From Streptomyces bathyalis (GTDB lineage Bacteria > Actinomycetota > Actinomycetes > Streptomycetales > Streptomycetaceae), in NCBI RefSeq assembly GCF_015910445.1, contig NZ_CP048882.1, forward strand, positions 62,001-126,000: a stretch of 64,000 nt of DNA, written 5' to 3'. A program made the translations under genes and the position numbers. A model generated the notes under the pieces. It ran no database searches, was not told where the DNA came from, and saw only the letters and a list, made by a program, of their open reading frames with translations. This document shows positions 27,650 to 37,076 of this stretch, piece by piece. Every line of letters begins with the position of its first letter. Position 1 is the stretch's first letter.

Positions 27650-27916
27650 ATGGACACCGAGCCACGGGGCCGCAGCGGGAACGGGGACGAACAGGAGAGC
27701 GGGCAGAACTGGGACGAGGGGCTCGACCTGGATGAGAACTTCATCCGGGGCGCCGAGGTGAAGGAGCCGGCAGCGCGGACGCGGATGCTGCGGGAACGCT
27801 GGCGGCAGAGCCCGCCCGAACCGCAGCCCTGGCGGGCGGACGCTCCTCCCGCCGGGTGGTTCTTCAGCAAGAGCCGGCGCAGAGCGCGCAAGCGGCGCCG
27901 CGGCAACGACGACTGA
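27650..27916 (+). CDS. small acidic/basic conserved hypothetical protein
   Basis: An 88-residue hydrophilic protein without membrane segment. The acidic first half (QNWDEGLDLDENFIRGAEVK) and the very basic end (SRRRARKRRRGNDD) are distinctive, with a Trp/Pro-rich middle (WRQSPPEPQPWRADAPPAGW). It resembles small conserved Streptomyces proteins without known function. GGAGG lies 8 bases before the ATG at 27650. GACGGG/CCCGTC arms at about 27975-27996 may terminate it. Confidence 0.6.
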   Translation: MDTEPRGRSGNGDEQESGQNWDEGLDLDENFIRGAEVKEPAARTRMLRERWRQSPPEPQPWRADAPPAGWFFSKSRRRARKRRRGNDD

Positions 27917-28246
27917 CAGACCAGCCACAACGCCAAGGACCCTTGCCCTCGCCGCCGCGCGGCCGGTGGGCCAAGACGGGTGCGTCCGTGCCCGTCCTCA
28001 CTGCGCCTTGAACGACTACTGCCCGGCGTGCTCCGTGGCGGGCAATTCCGGGGAATCCCCTACACGCGACCCTTCTTTACCAGCCGGACCATTCCGGTCA
28101 GGGGTCTGATGGGCGGAGAATGTCCGTATCGATAGCAGTATGAACCGAGACATCTGCCCCTCCGGCTCCCGAAATTCGTACGTTCTTGCGATACTTACGG
28201 GCCGGTCACCACCCGCCACCGCGGTCGAAAGGCGAAAGGCCTGGTC
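27917..28246. other. intergenic stretch upstream of the sigma factor gene
   Basis: No gene is supported in these 330 bases. They contain the likely terminator of the small gene and an AT-richer patch (28110-28200) that probably holds the sigma factor promoter. I could not assign its boxes. Confidence 0.5.
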
Positions 28247-29284
28247 ATGACAGACAGCACCCTCGGCGAATCCGTCACCTCGCCGTCCGCCGACATCCCT
28301 CTCAGCCGCGACGATCTGCTGGACCGGGCGCAGCCCTACCGCCGCGAGCTGCTGGCTCACTGCTACCGCATGATGGGCTCGGTCCACGACGCCGAAGACC
28401 TCGTGCAGGACACGTATCTGCGCGCATGGCGCGCCGCTGACCGCTTCGAGGGCCGCTCGTCGCTGCGTACGTGGCTCTACAGGATCGCGACGAACGCGTG
28501 CCTGACCGCCATCGAGAGCCGGGGACGCCGGCCCATGCCGTCCGGGATCGGCGCGCCCAGCGACGACCCGGAGCGACCCGTGGTGGAAGCACCGGAGGTT
28601 CCGTGGCTGGAGCCCGTGCCTGACACGATGTTCCGTGGTGAGCAGCCCTCGGACCCGGCAGCGGTCGTCGTCTCACGCTCCAGCATGCGGCTCGCCCTCG
28701 TCGCCGCCCTGCAGCATCTGCCGCCGAGGCAGCGGGCGGTGCTGCTGCTGCGCGAGGTCCTCAAGTGGCGGGCCGCCGAGGTCGCCGAACTTCTCGACAC
28801 CTCCACGGCGAGCGTCAACAGCGCCCTGCAGCGCGCACGTGCGCAGCTGCAGCAGGCCGCGCTGACGGAGGACGAGCTGTCCGAGCCGACCGATCCCGCC
28901 CAGCGCGAGCTTCTCGACCGCTACGCCAAGGCGTTCGAGAACACCGACGTCACGGCGATCGTCCAGCTCTTCAAGGAGGACGCGGTCTGGGAGATGCCTC
29001 CGTTCCCGGAGTGGTTCCGCGGCCGCGATGCCATAGCGCGCCTCATCGGCGCGCAGTGCCCTATAGCCCCCGGCGAGGGTCTGATGATCCCGACCGCTGC
29101 CAACGGCCAGCCCGCATTCGCGCTCTACAGCCGGCACGAGGGCGGTGACTACAAGCCCTTCCAGCTGCAGGTGCTCGGGATCGAGGACGGCCACGTGGCG
29201 CACGTGGGTGCCTTCTTCGGTGACGAGCTCTTTCCCCTGTTCGGGCTGCCGGAGTCCGTGCCCGCGGACGCGGCCGCGCGCTGA
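28247..29284 (+). CDS. ECF RNA polymerase sigma factor with SnoaL-like C-terminal domain
   Basis: Sigma-70 family factor of 345 residues. Region 2 is HCYRMMGSVHDAEDLVQDTY with RTWLYRIATNACL, region 4 is LPPRQRAVLLLREVLKWRA with TSTASVNSALQRARAQL. After about residue 215 there is a SnoaL/NTF2-like domain (LLDRYAKAFENTDVTAIVQL, DAVWEMPPFPEWFRG). This layout is that of SigG/SigJ-like ECF factors, where the extra domain modulates activity and no dedicated anti-sigma factor is encoded next door, as here. It is convergent with xylA. Confidence 0.92.
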   Translation: MTDSTLGESVTSPSADIPLSRDDLLDRAQPYRRELLAHCYRMMGSVHDAEDLVQDTYLRAWRAADRFEGRSSLRTWLYRIATNACLTAIESRGRRPMPSGIGAPSDDPERPVVEAPEVPWLEPVPDTMFRGEQPSDPAAVVVSRSSMRLALVAALQHLPPRQRAVLLLREVLKWRAAEVAELLDTSTASVNSALQRARAQLQQAALTEDELSEPTDPAQRELLDRYAKAFENTDVTAIVQLFKEDAVWEMPPFPEWFRGRDAIARLIGAQCPIAPGEGLMIPTAANGQPAFALYSRHEGGDYKPFQLQVLGIEDGHVAHVGAFFGDELFPLFGLPESVPADAAAR

Positions 29285-29290
29285 GCGCCT

Positions 29291-29330
29291 GCCGCCCTCC
29301 GCGGGCACGGCGCGGAGGTGAGCGGCGGGC
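29291..29330. terminator. hairpin between the sigma factor gene and xylA
   Basis: CCTCCGCG (29296-29303) pairs with CGCGGAGG (29311-29318), and outside it TGCCGC-type bases pair with GCGGCGGG. It likely serves both convergent genes. Confidence 0.5.
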
Positions 29331-29332
29331 GC

Positions 29333-30499
29333 TCAGGCACCGAGCAGATGGTCCATGGCGAGCTGGTCGAGGCGTTCGAAGGCCATGCCCCGCTGCGCGG
29401 CCGCATCCGGGTCGAAGTCCTCGAAGGCGGAGCGGTCCGCGAGGAGCCGGCCGGGCGTCTCGCCCGGTTCCAGGGTCGGCAGGGTGAGCTGGTCGAGCCG
29501 TGAGTCACGCAGCGCCTCCTGCACGGCCGGGTCGGCGCGGAATGCTGCGGCACGCTCCCGCAGGATCAGATAGTTGCGCATGCAGCCGGCCGCCGACGCC
29601 CACACCCCGTCGTAGTCCTCGGTGCGGGGCGGCTTGAAGTCGAAGTGGCGGGGTCCTTCGTAGCCTCCGCTCTCCAGCAGATCCACCGTCCAGAACGCGG
29701 CCCGCAGGTCCCCCGCCCCGAAGCGCAGATCCTGGTCGTACTTGATCCCGGACTGGCCGTTGAGGTCGAGGTGGATGAGCTTCCCCGACCACATGGCCTG
29801 CGCGATGCCGTGGGGGTAGTTGAGGCCCGCCATCTGCTCGTGGCCGACCTCGGGGTTGACGCCGAACAGCTCCGGCCGCTCCAGCCGGTCGATGAACGCC
29901 AGGGCGTGGCCGACGGTGGGCAGCAGGATGTCGCCGCGGGGTTCGTTCGGCTTGGGCTCGATGGCGAAGCGGAGGTCGTATCCCTGTTCGGTGACGTACT
30001 CGGCGAGGAGGTCGAACGCCTCCTTCATGCGGTCCAGCGCCGCCCGGATGTCCTTGGCCGCACCGGACTCCGCCCCTTCGCGGCCGCCCCAGGCCACATA
30101 CGTCCTCGCGCCGAGTTCGGCGGCGAGATCGACGTTGCGCATCGTCTTGCGCAGGGCGTATCGGCGCACGTCGCGGTCGTTGGCGGTGAAGGCACCGTCC
30201 TTGAAGACCGGGTGGGAGAAGAGGTTGGTCGTCGCCATGGGGACGACCATGCCGGTGGCTTCCAGGGCCTGCCGGAACCTCTTGATGTGGCCCTCGCGCT
30301 CGGCAGGCGCGGAGCCGTGCGGGATGAGGTCGTCGTCGTGGAAGGTGATTCCCCAGGCGCCCAGTCCGGCGAGCCGGTGCACGGCCTCGACCGGGTCGAG
30401 GGGGGCGCGGGTCGCTTCGCCGAACGGGTCGCGTCCCAGCCAACCCACCGTCCACAGACCGAAGCTGAACCTGTCCTCCGGCGTCGGCGCGTAGTTCAT
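29333..30499 (-). CDS. xylA: xylose isomerase
   Basis: Converts D-xylose to D-xylulose in the cytosol. The length of 388 residues is exactly that of class I actinomycete enzymes. Visible are TFHDDDLIP with catalytic His54 and Asp57, [12 protein letters not shown] with the metal-binding Glu and Lys near 181-183, and [16 protein letters not shown]. The start at 30499 gives the standard N-terminus [20 protein letters not shown] and has GAGAGGGCGG upstream. It is divergent from xylB across a 126-bp region that has repeated sites. Confidence 0.96.
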   Translation of the reverse strand: MNYAPTPEDRFSFGLWTVGWLGRDPFGEATRAPLDPVEAVHRLAGLGAWGITFHDDDLIPHGSAPAEREGHIKRFRQALEATGMVVPMATTNLFSHPVFKDGAFTANDRDVRRYALRKTMRNVDLAAELGARTYVAWGGREGAESGAAKDIRAALDRMKEAFDLLAEYVTEQGYDLRFAIEPKPNEPRGDILLPTVGHALAFIDRLERPELFGVNPEVGHEQMAGLNYPHGIAQAMWSGKLIHLDLNGQSGIKYDQDLRFGAGDLRAAFWTVDLLESGGYEGPRHFDFKPPRTEDYDGVWASAAGCMRNYLILRERAAAFRADPAVQEALRDSRLDQLTLPTLEPGETPGRLLADRSAFEDFDPDAAAQRGMAFERLDQLAMDHLLGA

Positions 30500-30541
30500 T
30501 CCGCCGCCCTCTCCCCGTGGCGCTTCCTCGCGCACACGGCT

Positions 30542-30571
30542 ATTAGTCATGACCGTTGACAAATTAGTATG
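30542..30571. promoter_or_regulatory. putative XylR operator between xylA and xylB
   Basis: ATTAGTCATG (30542-30551) and ATTAGTATG (30563-30571) are direct repeats 21 bp apart, that is, two helical turns. A TTGACA at 30556-30561 lies between them. ROK repressors bind such AT-rich repeats, and a ROK gene follows xylB, so this is the natural operator candidate. Confidence 0.5.
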
Positions 30572-30625
30572 CGCCCAGGGCCGCAGCGTGGGAAGAGGCC
30601 GCGAAGAAGGAGGCTGAGGGGTTTC

Positions 30626-32056
30626 ATGTCCGCACCAGAGGGACCGTTCGTCATCGGCGTGGACAGCTCCACGCAGTCGACCAAGGCACTCGTCGTCGAT
30701 GCCGCCACCGGCGAGGTCGTCGCCCGCGGCCAGGCGCCGCACACCGTCACTCCGGGGCCGGGCCACGAGAGCGATCCGCAGGAGTGGTGGCAGGCGCTGG
30801 GCACCGCTCTCGAGCAGTGCGGCCGTGCGGCGCAGGAGGCTTCGGCGGTGTCCGTCGGCGGGCAGCAGCACGGGCTCGTGACACTGGATGCGGACGGACG
30901 GCCGGTGCGTCCCGCGATGCTGTGGAACGACGTGCGCTCCGCGCCGCAGAGCGACCGGCTGATCGCACAACTGGGCGGTCCGGCCGCGTGGGCCGACCGG
31001 TTCGGCAGCGTGCCCGCACCGGCCTTCACCGTCACCAAGTGGGCGTGGCTGTGCGAGAACGAGCCCGAGGCCGCCGCCGCCACGGCAGCGGTCAGGCTGC
31101 CGCACGACTATCTGACGGGGCGCCTCACCGGCGAGGGCACGACCGACCGGGGCGATGCCTCCGGCACCGGCTGGTGGGCGAGCTCGACCGGCGCCTACGA
31201 CGGGGACATGCTCGAACTCATCGGCCTCGCACCGCAGTTGCTGCCGCGCGTGACGACGCCGGGCGAGGCGGCGGGCACCGTACGGCCCGGGCTGCCGGTG
31301 CCTGCGGGCGCGCTGGTTGCGGCCGGCACCGGCGACAACATGGCCGCCGCACTCGGGCTGGGACTGCGTCCGGGGCAGCCCGTACTGAGCCTGGGCACGT
31401 CGGGAACGGTGTACGCGGTCTCCTCGCGGCGGCCCACCGATCCGACCGGCACTGTCGCGGGCTTCGCCGACGCACGCGGCGACTGGCTCCCGCTGGCCTG
31501 CACCCTCAACTGCACGCTCGCCGTCGACCGCGTCGCCGCACTGCTCTCCCTGGACCGCGAGGCCGTCGAAGCCGGCGGCGAGGCGGCGCTCCTGCCGTTC
31601 CTCGACGGGGAGCGCACGCCCAACCTCCCCTACGCATCAGGGCTGTTGAGCGGCCTGCGTCATGACACCACCGCGGGCCAGATCCTGCAGGCCTCCTACG
31701 ACGGGGCGGTCTTCGCGCTGCTGCGGGCACTCGACAAGGTGCTGGAGGAGGAGAACGCCGACGAGAACGCACCGCTGCTGCTGATCGGCGGCGGCGCGAA
31801 GGGCACCGCCTGGCGCGAGACGGTGCGGCGCCTGTCGGGCAGGCCGGTGCAGGTGCCGCGGGCCGAGGAGCTCGTGGCGCTGGGGGCGGCGGCCCAGGCG
31901 GCGGGGCTGCTCCTGGAGGAGGACCCGGCAGCAGTGGCGCGGCGCTGGGGCACCGCGGACGGCCCTGCCTACGAGGCCGTCCCGCGGGACGAAGCCACTC
32001 TGACCCGTGTCGCGGACACCCTCGCGGGTGCGGATACTCTGCTCCGGCAGCGCTGA
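30626..32056 (+). CDS. xylB: xylulokinase
   Basis: FGGY-family kinase of 476 residues that phosphorylates D-xylulose to xylulose 5-phosphate. The N-terminal phosphate motif is [15 protein letters not shown], followed by [12 protein letters not shown], the FGGY signature region [13 protein letters not shown] and the adenosine-binding [22 protein letters not shown] lies upstream of ATG 30626; the frame is open from 30569. It is divergent from xylA, with the ROK regulator gene 72 bp downstream. Confidence 0.95.
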   Translation: MSAPEGPFVIGVDSSTQSTKALVVDAATGEVVARGQAPHTVTPGPGHESDPQEWWQALGTALEQCGRAAQEASAVSVGGQQHGLVTLDADGRPVRPAMLWNDVRSAPQSDRLIAQLGGPAAWADRFGSVPAPAFTVTKWAWLCENEPEAAAATAAVRLPHDYLTGRLTGEGTTDRGDASGTGWWASSTGAYDGDMLELIGLAPQLLPRVTTPGEAAGTVRPGLPVPAGALVAAGTGDNMAAALGLGLRPGQPVLSLGTSGTVYAVSSRRPTDPTGTVAGFADARGDWLPLACTLNCTLAVDRVAALLSLDREAVEAGGEAALLPFLDGERTPNLPYASGLLSGLRHDTTAGQILQASYDGAVFALLRALDKVLEEENADENAPLLLIGGGAKGTAWRETVRRLSGRPVQVPRAEELVALGAAAQAAGLLLEEDPAAVARRWGTADGPAYEAVPRDEATLTRVADTLAGADTLLRQR

Positions 32057-32128
32057 CACCCCCGCCGCGGACCGTCCGGCCCGGCGAGCGGTACGTCGAT
32101 TCGACCCGGAGGAACGGACGTTAGGTTC

Positions 32129-33334
32129 ATGGCAGTCCCGCCCAACTCGCAGCAGGAGATGCGTCAGCGCAATCTCTCGCGTGTGCTGTACGCGGTGGCC
32201 GCCGCCGGTCCGGTGTCGCGTGCCTCCATCGCCGCGAGGATCGGGCTGACGCGTGCCTCTGTCTCCACGCTCGTGGAAGAGCTGCTGCGCGCGGGCTTCC
32301 TCGTCGAGCTGGGTCCGGGACGTTCCGGCGGCGTGGGCAGGCCCGGCAACGCGCTCGCCCTCACCGGCATGGGCCCGTGCGGCATCGGTGCCGAGATCGG
32401 CGTCGATCATCTGACCGTGTGCGCCGTCGACCTCGGAGGCCGGGTCCGGGTCCGTGAGGGCGATGAGAGACCCAACGGCGAGGCCGGGGCCGACTCCGTG
32501 CTGCGGCGGCTGAATTCGCTCCTCGACCGCGTCGTCACGGATGCCGGCGCCGCGGGGCTGCGCCCGGCGGGCCTGGCCGTCGCCGTGCCCGGGCTCGTCA
32601 GCCGTTCGTCGACGAACGTGGTGCGCGCGCCGAACCTCGGCTGGCACGACACGGACCTCGCGGCGCATCTCGCACCGGCAGGACCACCGCTTCCGCTGAG
32701 GGTGGAGAACGAGGCCAACTTCGCTGCGCTGGCGGAGCTTTGGCTCTCGGGAGAGAGCACGGCACGGCGTGACTTCATCCATGTCTCGGCCGAGGTCGGC
32801 ATCGGTGCCGGGGTCGTCCTCGACGGTGAACTCCTGCGCGGCACCAGGGGGTTCGCCGGGGAACTGGGCCATGTCCCGGTGCAGCCCGACGGGCCGCGCT
32901 GCGCGTGCGGCGGCTCCGGATGCCTCGAACAGTACGCCGGAGAGGCGGCGTTGCTGCGCGCCGCGGGCATCGCGGTACGCGGCGCCGGCGGGCGCACCGC
33001 GGCGCTGGCACGGCTGCGCGCCCGGGCCGAGGACGGCGACGAGGCCTCGCTGCGGGCTCTGCGCCGCGCGGGCAAGGCACTTGGCATCGCGCTGACCGGC
33101 GCGGTCAACCTCCTCGATCCGCGGGCGGTGCTGCTCGGCGGCGCCCTCGCCGGGCTGGCACCGTGGCTACTGCCCCCGCTGGAGCGGGAGTTGCGGCAGC
33201 GCACGGCGGCTCCGGACGCGGTGCCCGAGGTAGCTGTCTCGGCTGTCGGCAGCGACGGTCCGTCACTGGGCGCGGCGCACTCGGTCGTACGGTCCGTGCT
33301 CGACGACCCGTTGCCGTACGCCGTCGCGCGCTGA
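32129..33334 (+). CDS. xylR: ROK-family repressor of the xylose genes
   Basis: Regulator of 401 residues: an N-terminal winged helix (RASIAARIGLTRASVSTLVE) and a ROK sugar-kinase-like domain. The ROK zinc motif is CACGGSGCLEQYAG, and the sugar-binding region has AGELGHVPVQPDG. XylR-type ROK proteins repress xylA and xylB and release DNA when xylose is bound. Its position next to xylAB makes this role very likely, although it is inference. The start is ATG 32129. Confidence 0.88.
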   Translation: MAVPPNSQQEMRQRNLSRVLYAVAAAGPVSRASIAARIGLTRASVSTLVEELLRAGFLVELGPGRSGGVGRPGNALALTGMGPCGIGAEIGVDHLTVCAVDLGGRVRVREGDERPNGEAGADSVLRRLNSLLDRVVTDAGAAGLRPAGLAVAVPGLVSRSSTNVVRAPNLGWHDTDLAAHLAPAGPPLPLRVENEANFAALAELWLSGESTARRDFIHVSAEVGIGAGVVLDGELLRGTRGFAGELGHVPVQPDGPRCACGGSGCLEQYAGEAALLRAAGIAVRGAGGRTAALARLRARAEDGDEASLRALRRAGKALGIALTGAVNLLDPRAVLLGGALAGLAPWLLPPLERELRQRTAAPDAVPEVAVSAVGSDGPSLGAAHSVVRSVLDDPLPYAVAR

Positions 33335-33351
33335 AGCCCGAGTACCGCACA

Positions 33352-33365
33352 CGTCCGTACGGACG
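33352..33365. repeat. perfect 14-bp palindrome
   Basis: CGTCCGTACGGACG lies 18 bp after the ROK gene stop and 130 bp before the LPLTG protein gene. It could be a short terminator stem or an operator. Confidence 0.35.
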
Positions 33366-33495
33366 GCCGATGAGCTGGGGCAAAGGTCTCTGGCGTGCCC
33401 TCCGGCACCGACCAGCTCGTCAACTTCGCCGTCGCAGTTCAGCACTTCGGGCGAATACCCGGGTGATGCCCTGCCGTGCGGAGGCGGCGGCCCAC

Positions 33496-34320
33496 ATGCT
33501 CGATCATGTGACACGACGCCACAGATGGCACCGCGCAGCATCAACCGCCGTGGCCGGTGCGGCACTTGCTCTGACGTGCAGCGCACCCGCGGCGGCCTGG
33601 TCCTCCCCGCCGCCGGCCGGAGCGGACGACGGCACCGGCCGGATACCCACACCCCGCGTGGGCGATGTCCCGGAGCGCGTGAACAGCGTCCCGGAGCGCG
33701 TGAACGACGTCCCGGACCGCCTGCCCGAAGGCCTCGGCCTCTCACTCGAAGCGGCCGGTGCCCGGATCGAGCTCTCGGCGCACGGCGGCAGGTGCCACGT
33801 CGTGTCGCTCACCGTCGTCGCGGCCCACCTGCGGCTGGCGCTGGCCGCACGGCACTGCTCCTGGGAGTGCACGTGCGAGCCCGAAGTTCCGCCCCCTCCC
33901 GTCCCGACGCCCACGCCCACACCCACTCCGCCGCCGTCCCCCAGCACGCCCCAGCCGACACCGTCCTCCGCCGCCCCGCGGCCGACTCCCAGCGACGAAC
34001 CACAGGCTCAGGCCCCGGTCGTGCACCGCTCGCCGCGCCCCGCACACGTACCGCCTCCCAAGACGCGGCAGCACCCACCCGAGACGGCACCCGCCCCCTC
34101 CCCCGCTCCCACTCACTCCCGTCTGACCGCACCCGCGCGCCTCGAACCGGTCCCCCGGAGCGACACCGCCCGGCTGCCGCTCACCGGCCGCCTTCTGCTG
34201 CTCGTGGCTCCCGCGGTGCTCGCCGCAGCAGCACTGCGCGCCCGCAGCCGCTCCGGCAACTCGCAACGTGGCGGCGCCGGTTCGGGCTCACCCCCGTCGT
34301 CGTCCCCCTTCGGCCGATGA
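33496..34320 (+). CDS. secreted Pro-rich cell-surface protein with LPLTG sorting signal
   Basis: A 274-residue exported protein of unknown function. A signal peptide (RHRWHRAASTAVAGAALALT, cleavage near APAAA) is followed by a short repeat VPERVNSVPERVNDVPDRL and a region with three Cys (HCSWECTCEPE). A stalk of about 100 residues of Pro, Thr and Ser ends in LPLTG, a hydrophobic helix and a basic tail RARSRSG. This is a complete sortase signal, so the protein is probably linked to peptidoglycan. No sortase gene is in the window. The ATG at 33496 has GGAGGCGG upstream. The frame is open much further upstream. Confidence 0.75.
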   Translation: MLDHVTRRHRWHRAASTAVAGAALALTCSAPAAAWSSPPPAGADDGTGRIPTPRVGDVPERVNSVPERVNDVPDRLPEGLGLSLEAAGARIELSAHGGRCHVVSLTVVAAHLRLALAARHCSWECTCEPEVPPPPVPTPTPTPTPPPSPSTPQPTPSSAAPRPTPSDEPQAQAPVVHRSPRPAHVPPPKTRQHPPETAPAPSPAPTHSRLTAPARLEPVPRSDTARLPLTGRLLLLVAPAVLAAAALRARSRSGNSQRGGAGSGSPPSSSPFGR

Positions 34321-34392
34321 GTGAAGGCGCCCGCCCGGCGCCTTCACTCCCCCGTCCGCTGTCCGTCCCGTCGATCACCCGGGAGTGCAACC

Positions 34393-35169
34393 GTGCCCGA
34401 ATGGCTGGTCCTCATCCTCGCGATCCTCACCGCTTGCGCCGCCGTGACCTGGGCCGTCGTGCTCCGGCAGCGGCGCGCGGACGGTGACGACCCCTCCGAA
34501 ACCCCCGACGTGATCGAGTACATGACGATGATGACCGGGGTCGTGTACGCGATCGTGCTCGGCCTGGCCATCGCGGGCGTCTGGGAGGCACGCAACGTCG
34601 CCGACGGCGTGGCCACCGACGAGGCACAGGCCCTCCACGAGGTCCATGAACGCGCGCGTGCCGTGCCCGCCGTCCATCGCGAGCGGATCAGGTCGGACGT
34701 CGCCGCCTATGTGCATCACACCGTCGCCACGGAGTGGCCCTACATGGTCGAGCATGGCCGGCTCACCCCTCACGGCGGCAAGTTGCTGGCGGACCTGCGC
34801 AAGGACGTACTGGACTGGGAGCCGAGCACGGCACGCGAGGAGCAGGCCTACGCGGCACTGGCGGACAGGGTCGCGGCGGTCGACGCCGCACGCACCAGCC
34901 GTGCGGGCAGTGCGGAGCCGACTCTGCCGGGCGTCGTCTGGCTGGGACTGTTCGCCGGTGCGGTGGTGTCGGTCGGGATGCTCTTCGCCCTGCAGATCCA
35001 GCGATCGACGAGAGAGCTGCTGCTGGCCGGTATCTTCACCGCGCTGATCGCGTTCCTGCTCTTCCTCGTGCGGCATTTCGACGAGCCGTTCGCACGCGGC
35101 CTGACCGATCCGGCCGGAGCGTTCACAGCGCTCTTTCCCCAGGCAGGCGGCAACGTCACAGCCGGATGA
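34393..35169 (+). CDS. DUF4239 (bestrophin-like) membrane protein
   Basis: A 258-residue membrane protein. Two N-terminal helices (WLVLILAILTACAAVTWAVV and VVYAIVLGLAIAGVWEARN) and two C-terminal ones surround a hydrophilic central part, and the motif TGVVYAIVLGLAIAGVWE fits DUF4239, which is distantly bestrophin-like. Ion channel activity is a guess. The GTG start has GGGAG upstream. Confidence 0.75.
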   Translation: MPEWLVLILAILTACAAVTWAVVLRQRRADGDDPSETPDVIEYMTMMTGVVYAIVLGLAIAGVWEARNVADGVATDEAQALHEVHERARAVPAVHRERIRSDVAAYVHHTVATEWPYMVEHGRLTPHGGKLLADLRKDVLDWEPSTAREEQAYAALADRVAAVDAARTSRAGSAEPTLPGVVWLGLFAGAVVSVGMLFALQIQRSTRELLLAGIFTALIAFLLFLVRHFDEPFARGLTDPAGAFTALFPQAGGNVTAG

Positions 35170-35211
35170 GATGCTGACGGTTCCACGTCGGGATCGTCTG
35201 AGGAGAACCGG

Positions 35212-36705
35212 GTGTCACTGCTCCTGCCCGCGCTGCACACCGAGTCCAGCCGCATTGCGCTGCGCTTCGGTGAGCGTGCCCTCAGCTACCGGCAACTCGC
35301 GGCCGCGGCGGGCGAGATGGCCACCCGCATCGGTGACGCGGGACGGATCGCGGTGTGGGCGACCCCCACCCTGGAGACGGCCGTCGCCGTCGTGGGCGCG
35401 CTGCTGGCCGGAATTCCGGTGGTGCCGGTCAACCCGCGCAGCGGCGAGCGCGAGCTGGCGCACGTCGTCGCCGACAGCGCACCCGCCATGGTTCTGGCAG
35501 AGCCGGACGCCGAGCTGCCGGAGGCACTGGCCGCGGTTCCCCGCACGGACATCGTCGTCACGGCGGAAGCCGATGCCACAGCGTGGAACCTCGCACCCGA
35601 GCCCAACGCCGAATCGCCGGCGCTCATCGTCTACACCTCCGGCACCACCGGACCACCCAAGGGCGTCGTCCTCTCCCGCCGAGCCGTCGCCGTCACACTC
35701 GACGCGCTGGAGGACGCCTGGCAGTGGACGGGCGACGACGTCGTCGTGCACGCGCTGCCGCTGTTCCACGTGCACGGCCTGATCCTGGGTGTCCTCGGGC
35801 CTCTGCGCCGCGGCGGAAGCCTCCACCACCTGGGGAGGTTCTCCACGCAGGGAGTGGCGGACGCTCTCACCGGGGGCGGCACCATGCTCTTCGGCGTGCC
35901 CACGATGTACCACCGGCTGGCCGATGCCCTGGATTCCGAACCCGGGCTCGTTGAGGCGCTCTCCGGCGCGCGGCTGCTCGTCTCCGGCTCCGCTCCGCTG
36001 CCGCTGGACGACCACCGGCGCATCACGGCGGCGACGGGCCGCCACGTCATCGAGCGCTACGGGATGACAGAGACGCTGATGAACACCAGCGTGCGCGCCG
36101 ACGGGGAGCCCCGCCCCGGCACCGTCGGCGTGCCGTTGCGGGATGTCGACCTGCGACTCGTCGATGACGCGGGCAAACGGATCGGCACGGGCGGCGAGGA
36201 ATCAGCCGAGGGCACGGACGTGGTGGGGGAAGTGCAGGTGCGCGGCCCCAATCTGTTCACCGAATACCTCAACCGCCCGGACGCCACAGCCGGAGTCTTC
36301 GACGGCGGCTGGTTCCGCACGGGCGACATGGCCACGCGGGACGCGGACGGCTACGTGCGGCTGGTGGGGCGGAAGGCCACCGACCTCATCAAGAGCGGCG
36401 GTTACAAGATCGGTGCGGGCGAGATCGAGAACGTGCTGCTGTCGCATCCGGGGGTCGCGGAGGCCGCCGTCACCGCCGCACCGGACCCGGATCTCGGCGA
36501 ACACGTCGTCGCCTGGATCGTGCCGGCCGACCCGGCGTCGCCGCCGCCAGCCGAGGAGCTGGCGGATTTCGTCGCCGGGCAGCTCGCCCCGCACAAGAGG
36601 CCCCGCAGCGTGCACTTCCGGGATGCCCTGCCCCGCAACGACATGGGCAAGATCCTCAAGCGGGAACTGACCGGCCCGCCGGAGCCGTCCCAGCCCGCTG
36701 ACTGA
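35212..36705 (+). CDS. matB: malonyl-CoA/methylmalonyl-CoA synthetase
   Basis: ANL-superfamily enzyme of 497 residues that joins malonate or methylmalonate to CoA using ATP, supplying extender units for polyketide and fatty-acid synthesis. The P-loop is YTSGTTGPPKGVV, A5 is ERYGMTETLMNTS, A7/A8 is RTGDMATRDADGYVRLVGRK, and A10 is NDMGKILKREL with the catalytic Lys. The pattern closely resembles the Streptomyces coelicolor MatB as I remember it. The start is GTG 35212, after AGGAGAA. A 30-residue insert (GTGGEESAEGTDVVGE) lengthens it slightly. Confidence 0.88.
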   Translation: MSLLLPALHTESSRIALRFGERALSYRQLAAAAGEMATRIGDAGRIAVWATPTLETAVAVVGALLAGIPVVPVNPRSGERELAHVVADSAPAMVLAEPDAELPEALAAVPRTDIVVTAEADATAWNLAPEPNAESPALIVYTSGTTGPPKGVVLSRRAVAVTLDALEDAWQWTGDDVVVHALPLFHVHGLILGVLGPLRRGGSLHHLGRFSTQGVADALTGGGTMLFGVPTMYHRLADALDSEPGLVEALSGARLLVSGSAPLPLDDHRRITAATGRHVIERYGMTETLMNTSVRADGEPRPGTVGVPLRDVDLRLVDDAGKRIGTGGEESAEGTDVVGEVQVRGPNLFTEYLNRPDATAGVFDGGWFRTGDMATRDADGYVRLVGRKATDLIKSGGYKIGAGEIENVLLSHPGVAEAAVTAAPDPDLGEHVVAWIVPADPASPPPAEELADFVAGQLAPHKRPRSVHFRDALPRNDMGKILKRELTGPPEPSQPAD

Positions 36706-36845
36706 TCTCGCGGGGGCCGGTTGAGCCCGAGGCAGCGGCCTGCCACCGAGGGCCACATTCGGAGCGGTGAACACGCGACGGAAGTTGCCACGGCAGATAC
36801 CTTCGGCCGACTGACCCGCCGCACCGGCGTTCCTAGCCTGCGATC

Positions 36846-37058
36846 ATGAAGAAACTTCTGGAGTTCCTCGCGTTCATCCTGATCGCGCAGGGCGTCGGGG
36901 CCGTCGCCCATCACTTCTTCGGCTGGTTCAAGCTGTGGGGCCTGGTGCACCGGATCGGATTCCTGAGCGGCTACGAGGTCTTCGCCGGCATCACGCTGAT
37001 CGTGCTGGGCGTGGCGGTCGGCGGCGCCTCGGAGAAGGTGGCGCGAGCGGTGCGGTGA
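36846..37058 (+). CDS. small hypothetical membrane protein
   Basis: A 70-residue protein with two hydrophobic segments (LEFLAFILIAQGVGAVAHHF and FAGITLIVLGVAVGGASE) and no recognised function. Similar short proteins with an FFGWFKLWGLVHR-like centre are conserved in Streptomyces, by recollection. Tail to tail with the esterase gene. Confidence 0.65.
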   Translation: MKKLLEFLAFILIAQGVGAVAHHFFGWFKLWGLVHRIGFLSGYEVFAGITLIVLGVAVGGASEKVARAVR

Positions 37059-37076
37059 CGCGGGTCGACGCAATGA

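Noticed and set aside
28016-28387. A 123-codon minus-strand frame overlapping the sigma factor start
   Set aside because: It overlaps the 5' part of a well-supported sigma factor gene and has no protein features.
29721-30559. Plus-strand frames within xylA
   Set aside because: They are antisense shadows of a perfectly conserved xylose isomerase.
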